From JAQTRU01 sp041645555 (GTDB lineage Bacteria; Patescibacteriota; Patescibacteriia; Patescibacteriales; JAQTRU01), in the NCBI GenBank assembly GCA_041645555.1, contig JBAZPX010000001.1:237473-301472 (forward strand): a stretch of DNA of 64,000 nt, given 5' to 3'. Of this stretch, positions 16,976-25,282 are shown piece by piece. The notes below the pieces were generated by a model that saw only the letters and a list, made by a program, of their open reading frames with translations, was not told where the DNA came from and made no database searches. The position numbers and the translations under genes were made by a program. Each line of letters opens with the position of its first letter. Position 1 is the first letter of the stretch.

Positions 16976-18022
16976 TTAGCCGAGAATAAGGCCGCGATTA
17001 CGCATTTCCTGGAGGATAAATCTTTCCTGGATATGAGCAGCCTGGTTGAACAGCAGGGGGTTACAATACTTGGGGTTCTCGCCTTTTTTGAGCCTGGAGA
17101 TGAGTTGGTCAAGACCCCAGGCCTCCGGAGTATACCAAATTCTTCCATCCCCAGGTTTTACCGAGAAAAATTGACCGGCTTTTGTTGCTTGCCGCCAGTT
17201 ATTAACCCGTTCATTCAGCGAGCCTTCTCTAGAAATAAGCTCTTTAACTGTCGGGGCCAATTCATCCCAGGCCTGGCATTTGCTTCCCTGATCCCCATAG
17301 GCAGGGCTGGCGTTAAGCACACGAATTAAAAATTCATATGCTTTGAAAGCTGCTTCAAGAAAGTCTTCAATATTGTCTCTGACAACCGGCCGCCTATCCT
17401 CGGTCTCATATTTAAGGCGTAAATAAGGGATATCTGCCAGCGTGCCCAGAGCACAGTGACCCACGGGGATGGTTTCAGCAATTGATCCCTGAAGTTTTTC
17501 CCGAAAATCTCTGAAAACATTCAGGAATTGTTCCGCAACTGATTTAGACCGCCCCTCGATTTTAAGCGAGCCGTTTCTGATTTTGTTGCTTTCATGGCTC
17601 AACCCGATGAAATCCCAATGCGAATAGGAATCGCATAAGGCATGAAGGGCAATCCCGACAAGATGAAGGAAAAACGGTTCGCTCTTATAAAGAAGGACAT
17701 TGTCGAGCAGCAAGGGGATTAAGATCCCGTCTTTCTGGCACCTCATTCTTTTGAAGGGGTCACCAGATTCTTTGCCGTTCGGCAGAAAATGAAATTCTGT
17801 CCAAGGCCTTGACCTTCTTTGGGTCTTGAATATTTTCAGGTCAAGCGGCTTGTGGGACGTGCCAATCATGTTAACAAGAAAATTGCCGGCACGTACCAAA
17901 TCGTTGCACTCCGCAAAATCAACATTCTGCGAGGAGTGAGCGATTAATCTGGCTGCCCAAGGGTAACATCCGATTGCTCTGGCCAGAAAATATATTTCGG
18001 AAAAATGCATATCGGTCTGCAT
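16976..18022 (-). CDS. DUF6765-like putative metal-dependent hydrolase
   Basis: This 348-aa protein starts MQTDMHFSEIYFLARAIG and contains HLVGIALHALCDSYSHWDFIGLSHESN. These resemble DUF6765 proteins, whose conserved His/Asp residues suggest a metal-dependent phospholipase C/nuclease-like helical fold. The reaction is unknown, and the family call is from memory of motifs, not a search. No signal peptide is seen. It is another stand-alone unit: promoter at 18090-18118, SD GAGGAG 9 nt before ATG, and a terminator at 16935-16972. Codon use is richer in G+C than its neighbours. The neighbouring 16041 hydrolase has the same design and strand, so the two may work together. Confidence 0.65.
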   Translation of the reverse strand: MQTDMHFSEIYFLARAIGCYPWAARLIAHSSQNVDFAECNDLVRAGNFLVNMIGTSHKPLDLKIFKTQRRSRPWTEFHFLPNGKESGDPFKRMRCQKDGILIPLLLDNVLLYKSEPFFLHLVGIALHALCDSYSHWDFIGLSHESNKIRNGSLKIEGRSKSVAEQFLNVFRDFREKLQGSIAETIPVGHCALGTLADIPYLRLKYETEDRRPVVRDNIEDFLEAAFKAYEFLIRVLNASPAYGDQGSKCQAWDELAPTVKELISREGSLNERVNNWRQATKAGQFFSVKPGDGRIWYTPEAWGLDQLISRLKKGENPKYCNPLLFNQAAHIQERFILQEMRNRGLILG

Positions 18023-18089
18023 GGCTAAACTCCTCGTATCTGAATTTCGTTGTTTTTCTCGGTTTTTAAAGGTACATGTTTAACATTCC

Positions 18090-18118
18090 TTTATATCATA
18101 TAATTTATAATTTGTCAA
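18090..18118 (-). promoter_or_regulatory. Promoter of the DUF6765-like gene
   Basis: On the minus strand TTGACA (18113-18118), 17 bp, TATAAA (18090-18095) with an extended-10 TGA. Confidence 0.75.
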
Positions 18119-18241
18119 TACTTTTTAATTTGTTTATTTTTAATAATTTTGGCTAAAATTAAATATAATATAGCAAATTTGTTGACTTTTAAGTTGTCCA
18201 GTGCTATGTTATTTGTATAATTAGCCCTTTAAATTCCAATA

Positions 18242-18696
18242 ATATCAGGGTAAGCGAATAGTCGATCGCTTGAGAAAACTTGAGCGGTAGGAAAGTCCGG
18301 ACTCCCGCCTACGCTAAAGCTTCGGCGGGCAAGTCGTAAAGATTTTGCCTGCTAAGTGATTTAGTTAGGTGCCATGGCAGCGGGTAACGCCCGCCAGAAG
18401 TAATTCTAGGGAAAGTGCCACAGAGACTATACTAATCAATGCGAAGCATTGGTCAAACGTGAAAAGTTCTAGGGTGTGTAAATTGATCTCGGATATCCGT
18501 TTAATTTACGCTACTTGGATCGTCCTCTGGCAACAGAGTGACGTGGTAAACCCTGCCTGAAGCAAGAGCAAACCCCGCTCAGAATGTTAAAGCATTTGAG
18601 CGGGATGAAAAGTGGCTCGCTTGATCCCGAGAGCGATTTCGGGACTAGATAGATGACTATTTAAAACAAAATCCGGCTTACAGCTTGCCCTGATAT
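18242..18696 (+). ncRNA. rnpB: RNase P RNA (bacterial class A)
   Basis: This is the catalytic RNA that trims tRNA 5' ends. Conserved core pieces appear in order: AGGAAAGTCCGGACT, GGGAAAGTGCCACAGA, GGTAAACCC, and AGATAGATGACTATTT...AATCCGGCTTACAG. The P1 stem is closed by ATATCAGGGTAAGC at 18242 and GCTTGCCCTGATAT ending at 18696. Between these lie variable hairpins, including CCCGCC...GGCGGG. Ends are set by P1 and could be off by a few bases. Apparent short ORFs inside are not genes. Confidence 0.95.
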
Positions 18697-18734
18697 TAGT
18701 GGAATTTATTTTCGCAAACGCTAGAACGCATAAC

Positions 18735-18797
18735 ACATAACGTTTTATAATTAGAACGTTATTTATGTTATGTTTTAGGCGTTAGGCGCTAAATATT
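18735..18797. repeat. Degenerate GTTAGGC-type heptamer tract
   Basis: GTTATGT, TTTAGGC, GTTAGGC and GCTAAAT follow each other at 7-bp spacing up to the next ATG. It resembles 4691-4715 and 63330-63355. Confidence 0.5.
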
Positions 18798-20237
18798 ATG
18801 AAACGCAGTGAATTAATTTTTACTTTTTTGCTGGTGCCTCTGGATTTTTTAATGATAGTTTTGGCCGGCGTTTCCGCTTACTATATCCGTTTTTCCGAAT
18901 TTACCACGGGGATAAGACCGGTTATTTTTAATTTACCTTTTTCTTCTTATTTTAAAGTCGTCCTGTTGATTTCTCTTTTGTGGATAATTATTTTTGCTTT
19001 GTCGGGGCTTTATAATATAAAAGATGCCCGGAAATTTATAAAAGAATTTTACCGAGTCGTGTTGGCTTGTTCTACCGGTTTGATGTTAATAGTAATTTTA
19101 ATTTTTGTCAGGCGGGAATTATTTGATTCCCGTTTTATTGTTTTAGCCGGCTGGATATTGGCTATTTTTTACGTAAGTTTTTCCCGCGCCCTAATCAGGG
19201 GTTTGCAAAGAACTCTTTTCTCTTTTGGTATTGGCGTCCATAAAATTGTTTTAGTCGGCAACAGCCAGACGACAGACACTTTAGTCCGGGAATCTTTCCG
19301 CAATAAAAAGTCCGGCTATGAAATTGTAAAGCGTTTGCGTAATTTTAATATTGAAGCGGTTGAAGAGCTGGCTGAATTTTTAAAAACTTTTCGTCAGGGG
19401 GGCCAAGATATAGATGAAATAATCCAAAGCGACCCCAATTTAACTAAGGGGGAGATTTTGCGTTTATTTGATTTTGCCGATGAGCACCATATTACTTTTA
19501 AATACGCGGCCGACCTTTTAGGCACAAAAGTTTTAAAGACCGAGGTGGCGGAAATTGCCGGCATCCCAATTGTGGAAGTGAAAAAGACGCCGCTGGAAGG
19601 CTGGGGCCGGATTATTAAAAGAATTTTTGATGTTGTTTTTTCTCTTTTTTTCATTATCCTTTTCAGCCCGATTTTGATTATTACGGCCTTAGCCATAAAA
19701 TTAGAATCAAGAGGGCCGATAATTTATAAAAATGAAAGAGTGAGCAAAAATGGAGTCTTTAAGGTTTTTAAATTCAGGTCAATGTCAATCCAGTATTGCG
19801 TCGGCGAAGATTATGTTAATAGCGAAAGGGCCGTTAAGTTTGAAAAAGAGCTGATCGAAAAACAGAACACCAAAGAAGGCCCGGTTTATAAAATTGCGGC
19901 GGATCCGAGGATAACGAAGGTGGGAAGATTTATAAGGCGCTGGAGCCTTGATGAATTGCCGCAGTTTTTTAATGTTCTATTCGGCAATATGAGCTTAATC
20001 GGCCCCCGGCCGCATCAGCCGCGGGAAGTGGCTAAATATGAGCGCCACCACAAAAAAGTTTTAACCATTAAGCCTGGCCTTACCGGATTGGCGCAGATTT
20101 CCGGCCGGAGCGACCTGGGCTTTGAGGACGAAGTAAAGTTGGACACCTATTATATTGAAAATTGGTCTCTTCTCTTTGATCTGGGAATATTGTTGCGGAC
20201 GCCGTTGGCGATTTTGCGGCCGAGGAAGGCGGAGTAG
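18798..20237 (+). CDS. Polyprenyl-phosphate sugar-1-phosphate transferase
   Basis: This 479-aa membrane phosphoglycosyl transferase of the WbaP/exopolysaccharide type would start glycan synthesis by moving a sugar phosphate onto undecaprenyl phosphate. Four N-terminal membrane segments (about 10-130) are followed by a Rossmann-like CoA-binding-type domain (HKIVLVGNS), another hydrophobic segment near 280, and the catalytic bacterial sugar transferase domain. The latter shows KVFKFRSM, WSLDELPQFFNVLFGNMSLIGPRP and KPGLTGLAQISGR. It opens a surface-polysaccharide cluster with the two GT4 genes and the ligase-like protein. The nature of the sugar is unknown. Confidence 0.9.
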   Translation: MKRSELIFTFLLVPLDFLMIVLAGVSAYYIRFSEFTTGIRPVIFNLPFSSYFKVVLLISLLWIIIFALSGLYNIKDARKFIKEFYRVVLACSTGLMLIVILIFVRRELFDSRFIVLAGWILAIFYVSFSRALIRGLQRTLFSFGIGVHKIVLVGNSQTTDTLVRESFRNKKSGYEIVKRLRNFNIEAVEELAEFLKTFRQGGQDIDEIIQSDPNLTKGEILRLFDFADEHHITFKYAADLLGTKVLKTEVAEIAGIPIVEVKKTPLEGWGRIIKRIFDVVFSLFFIILFSPILIITALAIKLESRGPIIYKNERVSKNGVFKVFKFRSMSIQYCVGEDYVNSERAVKFEKELIEKQNTKEGPVYKIAADPRITKVGRFIRRWSLDELPQFFNVLFGNMSLIGPRPHQPREVAKYERHHKKVLTIKPGLTGLAQISGRSDLGFEDEVKLDTYYIENWSLLFDLGILLRTPLAILRPRKAE

Positions 20238-20249
20238 CGGAAGATTTAA

Positions 20250-20333
20250 GAATTATGAATTATGAATAAAGTGAAAATAGAATCAAAAAAATTAACTTAT
20301 CATTCTTAAATCTTAATTCTAAATTCTTAATTT
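20250..20333. repeat. GAATTAT/ATTCTTAA heptamer-like tract
   Basis: GAATTAT-GAATTAT-GAATAAA is followed by ATTCTTAAATCTTAATTCTAAATTC-type units, roughly complementary, up to the next start codon. Confidence 0.5.
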
Positions 20334-21440
20334 ATGCGCGTAGCTTTAATTCATGACCATCTAGCCCAAGACGGGGGCGCGGAAAAAGTTTTAAAAGTCC
20401 TGACGGAAATGTTTCCCGAGGCGCCGATTTATACCCTGCTTTACGAGAAGAAAAACGCCGACAAATATTTTAAGAACCGGCAGATAGAAACTTCTATTAT
20501 TCAAAAGCTTCCGGGCGGGATAAAGCATTACCAGTGGTATATGCCGTTTATGCCTATGGCCGTAGAATTTTTTGATCTGCGGGAATATGATTTGGTGATT
20601 TCCGACACCAGCTCTTTTGCTAAAGGCGTCATTACTTCAACTGATACTCTTCATATTTGTTATTGCCATACTCCGACCCGTTATCTTTGGGATTATACCC
20701 ATCAATACATAAACGAACTTAAATACAATAAATATTTAAAAAAAATAATTTCTCTGATTTTAAATTACATCCGGGTGTGGGATAGAGAGGCGGCGGATCG
20801 GGTGGATACTTATGTTGCCAATTCCGAGACCATAAAAAAAAGAATTAAAAAATATTACCGGCGGGAGGCAGCCGTAATTTATCCGCCGGTAGAGATTGAA
20901 AATTTTCATATTTCCGAAAGCCAGAAAGATTATTTTTTAATTGGCGGCCGGCTAGCCCCCTATAAACGGGTGGATATTGTGGTGGAAGCTTTTAAAAATT
21001 CAGGTAAAAAACTTAAAATTTTTGGGGACGGGGTTGATTTAGAAAGACTAAAAGAAATAGCCGCTGGCAGTAAAAATATCGAATTTTTAGGCCGGGTCAA
21101 TGATAAAGCTAAAGCGGAGTTATATAGCAATTGCCAGGCATTCTTAAATCCGCAGGAGGAAGATTTCGGCATTACCGTTGTCGAAGCCATGGCTTCCGGC
21201 CGGCCCATAATCGCTTTTCGCAAAGGCGGGGCCACTGAAACCGTGATTGAAGGAAAAACCGGCATATTTTTTGACGAGCAGACGCCGGCGGCGGTCGCCG
21301 AAGCTGTGGAAAATTTTAGCGCTAAAGAGTGGCAGCCGGCTGAAATCCGCAGCCAAGCCGAGCGGTTTTCCGTGGAAAAATTTAAAAGAGAACTGGGAAG
21401 TTTTATCGAGGAGGAATACAGGAAGTTTAAAGAGAAATAG
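20334..21440 (+). CDS. Glycosyltransferase family 4 (WbaZ-like)
   Basis: This 368-aa GT-B glycosyltransferase starts MRVALIHDHLAQDGGAEKVL, the glycine-rich N-terminal motif of mannosyltransferase-like GT4 proteins. The middle CYCHTPTRYLWDYTHQYI is typical of the WbaZ/RfbZ group. The donor site is FLNPQEEDFGITVVEAMASGRPIIAF with the EX7E pair. It likely adds a sugar to the lipid-linked glycan started by the upstream transferase. The ATG at 20334 follows a repeat tract and has no SD. The next GT4 gene starts 19 bp on. Confidence 0.9.
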   Translation: MRVALIHDHLAQDGGAEKVLKVLTEMFPEAPIYTLLYEKKNADKYFKNRQIETSIIQKLPGGIKHYQWYMPFMPMAVEFFDLREYDLVISDTSSFAKGVITSTDTLHICYCHTPTRYLWDYTHQYINELKYNKYLKKIISLILNYIRVWDREAADRVDTYVANSETIKKRIKKYYRREAAVIYPPVEIENFHISESQKDYFLIGGRLAPYKRVDIVVEAFKNSGKKLKIFGDGVDLERLKEIAAGSKNIEFLGRVNDKAKAELYSNCQAFLNPQEEDFGITVVEAMASGRPIIAFRKGGATETVIEGKTGIFFDEQTPAAVAEAVENFSAKEWQPAEIRSQAERFSVEKFKRELGSFIEEEYRKFKEK

Positions 21441-21459
21441 GAAGGAGGCCCCTAAAAAT

Positions 21460-22614
21460 ATGAAAATCGGCATTGATATAAGAACTTTAATGGAAAAGGA
21501 ATATAGCGGCGTGTCAGAGTACACGCTTAATTTAGTTAAGGCGATTTTAGAGCAAGACAGGGAAAACGAATATAAATTATTTTATAATTCCGGCCGGAAT
21601 ATAAGCGGGAGAATGCCCGAATTCAAATATAAGAATGCGCAAGTAGTTAGTACTCACTATCCCAATAAGATATTCAATTATTTAATGCAGAAAACTTTGC
21701 GGCAGCCGAAGGTTGACCAGCTGCTTGGCGTGGACGTTTTTTGGCTGCCAAACCTTAATTTTATTTCCCTGTCCCCTAAAGCGAAAAAAATACTAACTGT
21801 GCACGACTTGTCTTTTCTCCGTTATCCCGATTTTTTTAGCTTGCGGAGAAATTTGTGGCATTATATAATTGACATTAAGAAACTGATAAGAGAGTCTGAT
21901 GAGATTATAGCGGTTTCAGAAAATACAAAAAATGATATAATAGAGCTGGGAGAAATCAGCGAAAAGAAAGTGAAAACCATTTATTCCGGTGTCGCCGAAG
22001 AATTCGGGGTTATTGATAAAAATAACGAGGCCCTCCGGGAGGTTAAGGAAAAATATAATTTGGCGGATAAATTTATTTTATTTTTGGGGACGCAAGAGCC
22101 GCGCAAGAATATTATCGGTTTGATAAAAGCTTATAATGAATTTAGGAAGAATCGGGCCGGCGGGAAGGAGGAGGTAGAATTGGTAATAGTCGGCGGTAAG
22201 GGCTGGAAAGAAAAGGGAGTCGTGAATGAGTGGAAGAAATCAAAATACCAAGGGGATATAAAATTTTTAAATTATATTCCCCGCCAAGACAAAGTTTATC
22301 TTTATAATTTAGCCACAGTTTTCGTTTACCCCTCGTTTTATGAAGGATTTGGCTTGCCGCCCTTAGAAGCTATGGCCTGCGGGCTGCCGACCATAGTCGG
22401 TTTTTCTTCCAGTCTGCCGGAAGTGGCCGGCGGTGCGTCTTTGTTGGTTGATCCGTATAAACCTCAAGAGATCGCTCAGGCGATAGAGAAAATTTTGTCA
22501 GACGGCAATCTTAAAAATAATTTAATAGAAAAGGGCAAGGCGAAAGCTTCAGAATTCAGCTGGCAGAAAGCGGCAGGGGAATATCTTGATGTTTTTAGAG
22601 AATTTTCAAAATAA
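21460..22614 (+). CDS. Glycosyltransferase family 4
   Basis: This 384-aa GT-B glycosyltransferase starts MKIGIDIRTLMEKEYSGVSEYT and has LFLGTQEPRKN and FVYPSFYEGFGLPPLEAMACGLP with the EX7E donor-binding pair. The reading frame extends upstream to 21247, over the previous gene. I choose ATG 21460 because GGAGG lies 12 nt before it and the conserved N-terminus begins there. It is in the polysaccharide cluster, 19 bp after the preceding GT4. It resembles the 4735 gene. Sugar specificity is unknown. Confidence 0.9.
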   Translation: MKIGIDIRTLMEKEYSGVSEYTLNLVKAILEQDRENEYKLFYNSGRNISGRMPEFKYKNAQVVSTHYPNKIFNYLMQKTLRQPKVDQLLGVDVFWLPNLNFISLSPKAKKILTVHDLSFLRYPDFFSLRRNLWHYIIDIKKLIRESDEIIAVSENTKNDIIELGEISEKKVKTIYSGVAEEFGVIDKNNEALREVKEKYNLADKFILFLGTQEPRKNIIGLIKAYNEFRKNRAGGKEEVELVIVGGKGWKEKGVVNEWKKSKYQGDIKFLNYIPRQDKVYLYNLATVFVYPSFYEGFGLPPLEAMACGLPTIVGFSSSLPEVAGGASLLVDPYKPQEIAQAIEKILSDGNLKNNLIEKGKAKASEFSWQKAAGEYLDVFREFSK

Positions 22615-22705
22615 TAAAATAACAAAATAATAAAATAATATAAAAAGTAGTAGAAGGTATTCCCACTGAATTTTTAAATTATTTTATTATCTTATTTTTA
22701 AAGTT
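22615..22705. repeat. AAAATAAT octamer-like tract
   Basis: AAAATAAT/AAAATAAC units repeat about four times after the GT4 stop. A second AT-rich tract ends at the next ATG. Confidence 0.5.
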
Positions 22706-25162
22706 ATGACCGGACTAAAAAATTTGATATCGCTAGGGCGGGCGGGCAAGAAGACGGAAGGAAAACCGGCAACTAGATTTCTGGATTTTATTATTATCAG
22801 TTTAATTGTCCTGACGTTTTTCCTCTGCCCCTTATTTTTCTCCGGCCAGGCGCTGTCGGGCTTGGGTTTTGAGAAAATAATGTTATTTTATTTTCTTGTT
22901 CTCATCGCTATTGTTGCCTGGGTAACGAAGGGGGTTTTAGACGGGGAGTTAGAGCTAAAAAGGACGCCGCTTGACTGGCCGATTTTACTTCTAGTGGGGG
23001 TTTTTATCATAGCCACAATCCTTTCTATAAGCCCGAAAGACAGTTTAATAGGCACTTATACAAATTTAACAAAGGGGCTGGCGGCAGTAATTATTTTTTC
23101 CTTGTTCTATTATTTAGTCTCAAATAATATCAGTCCAAAGAGGATAAAGGTAATATTTTGGTCGTTAATCATTTCTTCCTCTCTTGTGACTTTTTATTCT
23201 CTGTTTCAGCTACTGGGGTTTTTTGTCCTGTCCCTGCCTTTCACGCAGACGATCAATTTTAATCCCCTTGGCTCTTCGTCTGGTCTGACAATGTTTCTCG
23301 TTTCGTGCCTTCCTTTTTTCATCATAATAGCTTGCCAGATAAGGGAGATTCATCCTCGCCTGAATAAGGCAGCCGCGGCCTTCATAAAAATCCTGATTAT
23401 TTTAACGGCCCTGGCGAATTTAACTATTTTAGTCCTTCTTAACGGGTTTACTTTCTGGCCGGCCGCTTTAGTGGGGGTAGTAATTATTTTGATGTTTTTT
23501 TTGGCCAAAATCATATCTGTGGCAAGCAGTAACTTAATTATCCCCCTGGCCGCTTTTCTCCTTATTATTATTTTTTTAGTTTTAGGCAATTTTAATGTAA
23601 AGAGTCTGGATCTGCCGGCAGAAGTGAGCCTTTCCCGCAGCGCTTCCTGGGATATTGCCAAGAATAGCTTAAAGGCAAACCCGATATTCGGTTCCGGGCC
23701 AGCCACTTTTTATTATAGTTTTTCCAAGTTTAAGGGAATTGATTTTAACGCTTCGCCTTTGTGGAATGCCCGTTTTAATAGCGGCAGTGGAATCATTTTC
23801 GAATTGCTGGCTGGTATTGGTGTAGTCGGGGCTTTGGTTTTCATAGTGGTCGGCTTAATAGCGCTGTCTATTTGTTTTCTTACGCTCCTCAAAATGACCG
23901 ACAAAGAGCTCCAACCCATCATTCTAGCTCTATTCTCCAGTTTTATAGTAATAATTATTTTTGCCCTGCTTTTTTCCTTAAATAGCAGCCTGATATTATG
24001 GTCGGTTCTGGTTTCCTGTCTGATGGTCTCTTCCGCTATTCGGCTCTATCCGGAAAAATTTAAGTCCCTGAAACTTTCCTTCCGGTCTTCGCCTAAGTAC
24101 GCCTTAGCTTTAGCGGCTATATTTTTATGCGTAAGCGCTGGCGTGGTTGTTCTTTTTACTATGGGAATGAAAATGTATTTGGCTGATGCCCATGCCAAGA
24201 AATCTTTGGCGATTGAAGATGCTAACGGCAAAATTGTCGAGCTAAGAAAGGCGGTAACTTTATTCCCTTATGAAGATAGTTATTATATGGAATTAGCCAG
24301 TAATTATATGATCTTGGCCAACCAAGAGGTTAGCGGCGGCGGGGACCAGGTAAAAATTGAAAATAACTTAAGCCAGGCGATTGAGATGGGCAAAAAAGCC
24401 GTTGAGATTTCTCCTAATAAGGCGGCCGCCAATGAATCTTTGGCCCTGATATATGAAAATGCCAGTTTTTATACAAGAGGCGCTTTAGAATGGGCGGAAA
24501 ACCTTTATAACAAGGTGCAGGAACTGGAACCGGATAATCCAACGCCATTTTTGCGCCTGGCTTTGATAAACATGGCCCGGTCTAACGCCCTAGAGGATAA
24601 AACTGAAAAAGAGTATTATATTAATGAAGCTATAAAAAAATATGATGAGGCCATAGGAAAGAAAAGCGATTTAGCTCCGGCTTATTACGGTAAAGCTGTT
24701 GCTTATGAGAAATTAGGCGATAACGATGAGGCGATTGAACAGCTTAAGAAAGCCGTAATTTTAGTCAAAGACAACATAGATTATCGTTTTGAATTAGGCA
24801 GATTATATTTTAACCGCGGCGTTTCCCAACTTGACCTATCGCAAAGCGCCACTAAAGAATTAACCGAAGAAGAAATAACTAGTGGCGAGGAGGGGGGCGA
24901 GGAATTGAGCGTGGAGTCAAGCCAGCCAGCCGGAGCAGTTATTAGCCCCAATGATGATTTGATTTTGGCTGAGCAAATTTTTTACAGCGTCTATCAATTA
25001 AATCCGAAACATGCCAATGCCCTGTATAGTCTAGCTCTTCTTTATCAGAAATTAGGCGAGAACGATAAAGCCAGGACGGCGGTCGGGGCTTTACTCCCCG
25101 TAATAGCCGATGATACCAAAGCTGTCCAAGCGGTCCAGCAGCAATTTCCGGGGCTATATTAA
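22706..25162 (+). CDS. O-antigen ligase-like membrane protein with C-terminal TPRs
   Basis: This 818-aa protein has about a dozen membrane segments over residues 28-480, in the style of the O-antigen ligase/polymerase family (PF04932). A central loop has SRSASWDIAKNSLKANPIFGSGPATF, the typical Wzy_C-like external motif. From about residue 500 a TPR region follows (AYYGKAVAYEKLGDNDEAIEQLKKA, ALYSLALLYQKLGENDKARTA). It is likely to ligate or polymerise the glycan, or to attach glycans to surface proteins. The TPRs may recruit partners. It is last in the polysaccharide cluster and is followed by a long terminator hairpin. Confidence 0.85.
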   Translation: MTGLKNLISLGRAGKKTEGKPATRFLDFIIISLIVLTFFLCPLFFSGQALSGLGFEKIMLFYFLVLIAIVAWVTKGVLDGELELKRTPLDWPILLLVGVFIIATILSISPKDSLIGTYTNLTKGLAAVIIFSLFYYLVSNNISPKRIKVIFWSLIISSSLVTFYSLFQLLGFFVLSLPFTQTINFNPLGSSSGLTMFLVSCLPFFIIIACQIREIHPRLNKAAAAFIKILIILTALANLTILVLLNGFTFWPAALVGVVIILMFFLAKIISVASSNLIIPLAAFLLIIIFLVLGNFNVKSLDLPAEVSLSRSASWDIAKNSLKANPIFGSGPATFYYSFSKFKGIDFNASPLWNARFNSGSGIIFELLAGIGVVGALVFIVVGLIALSICFLTLLKMTDKELQPIILALFSSFIVIIIFALLFSLNSSLILWSVLVSCLMVSSAIRLYPEKFKSLKLSFRSSPKYALALAAIFLCVSAGVVVLFTMGMKMYLADAHAKKSLAIEDANGKIVELRKAVTLFPYEDSYYMELASNYMILANQEVSGGGDQVKIENNLSQAIEMGKKAVEISPNKAAANESLALIYENASFYTRGALEWAENLYNKVQELEPDNPTPFLRLALINMARSNALEDKTEKEYYINEAIKKYDEAIGKKSDLAPAYYGKAVAYEKLGDNDEAIEQLKKAVILVKDNIDYRFELGRLYFNRGVSQLDLSQSATKELTEEEITSGEEGGEELSVESSQPAGAVISPNDDLILAEQIFYSVYQLNPKHANALYSLALLYQKLGENDKARTAVGALLPVIADDTKAVQAVQQQFPGLY

Positions 25163-25199
25163 GTGATAGATTTTAGTAATTAGGTTTTAGATATTAGTC

Positions 25200-25243
25200 A
25201 ATAATAAAAGGCGTTTTAATTATAAAGAACGTCTTTTATTATT
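25200..25243 (+). terminator. Intrinsic terminator after the polysaccharide cluster
   Basis: AATAATAAAAGGCGTT and AACGTCTTTTATTATT pair over 16 bp with one G-U, and the right arm is T-rich. It ends just before the mnmA promoter. Confidence 0.7.
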
Positions 25244-25247
25244 GGAG

Positions 25248-25276
25248 TTGATGAAAGAGATAAATACGGATATAAT
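25248..25276 (+). promoter_or_regulatory. Promoter of mnmA, near-leaderless
   Basis: TTGATG (25248-25253), 17 bp, TATAAT (25271-25276). The ATG is 7 nt after the -10, so the transcript should start at or within a base or two of the start codon. Confidence 0.65.
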
Positions 25277-25282
25277 TCAATT

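Noticed and set aside
18369..18560. Short ORF at 18369-18560
   Set aside because: It lies inside the RNase P RNA, which has conserved core sequence and closing P1 stem.
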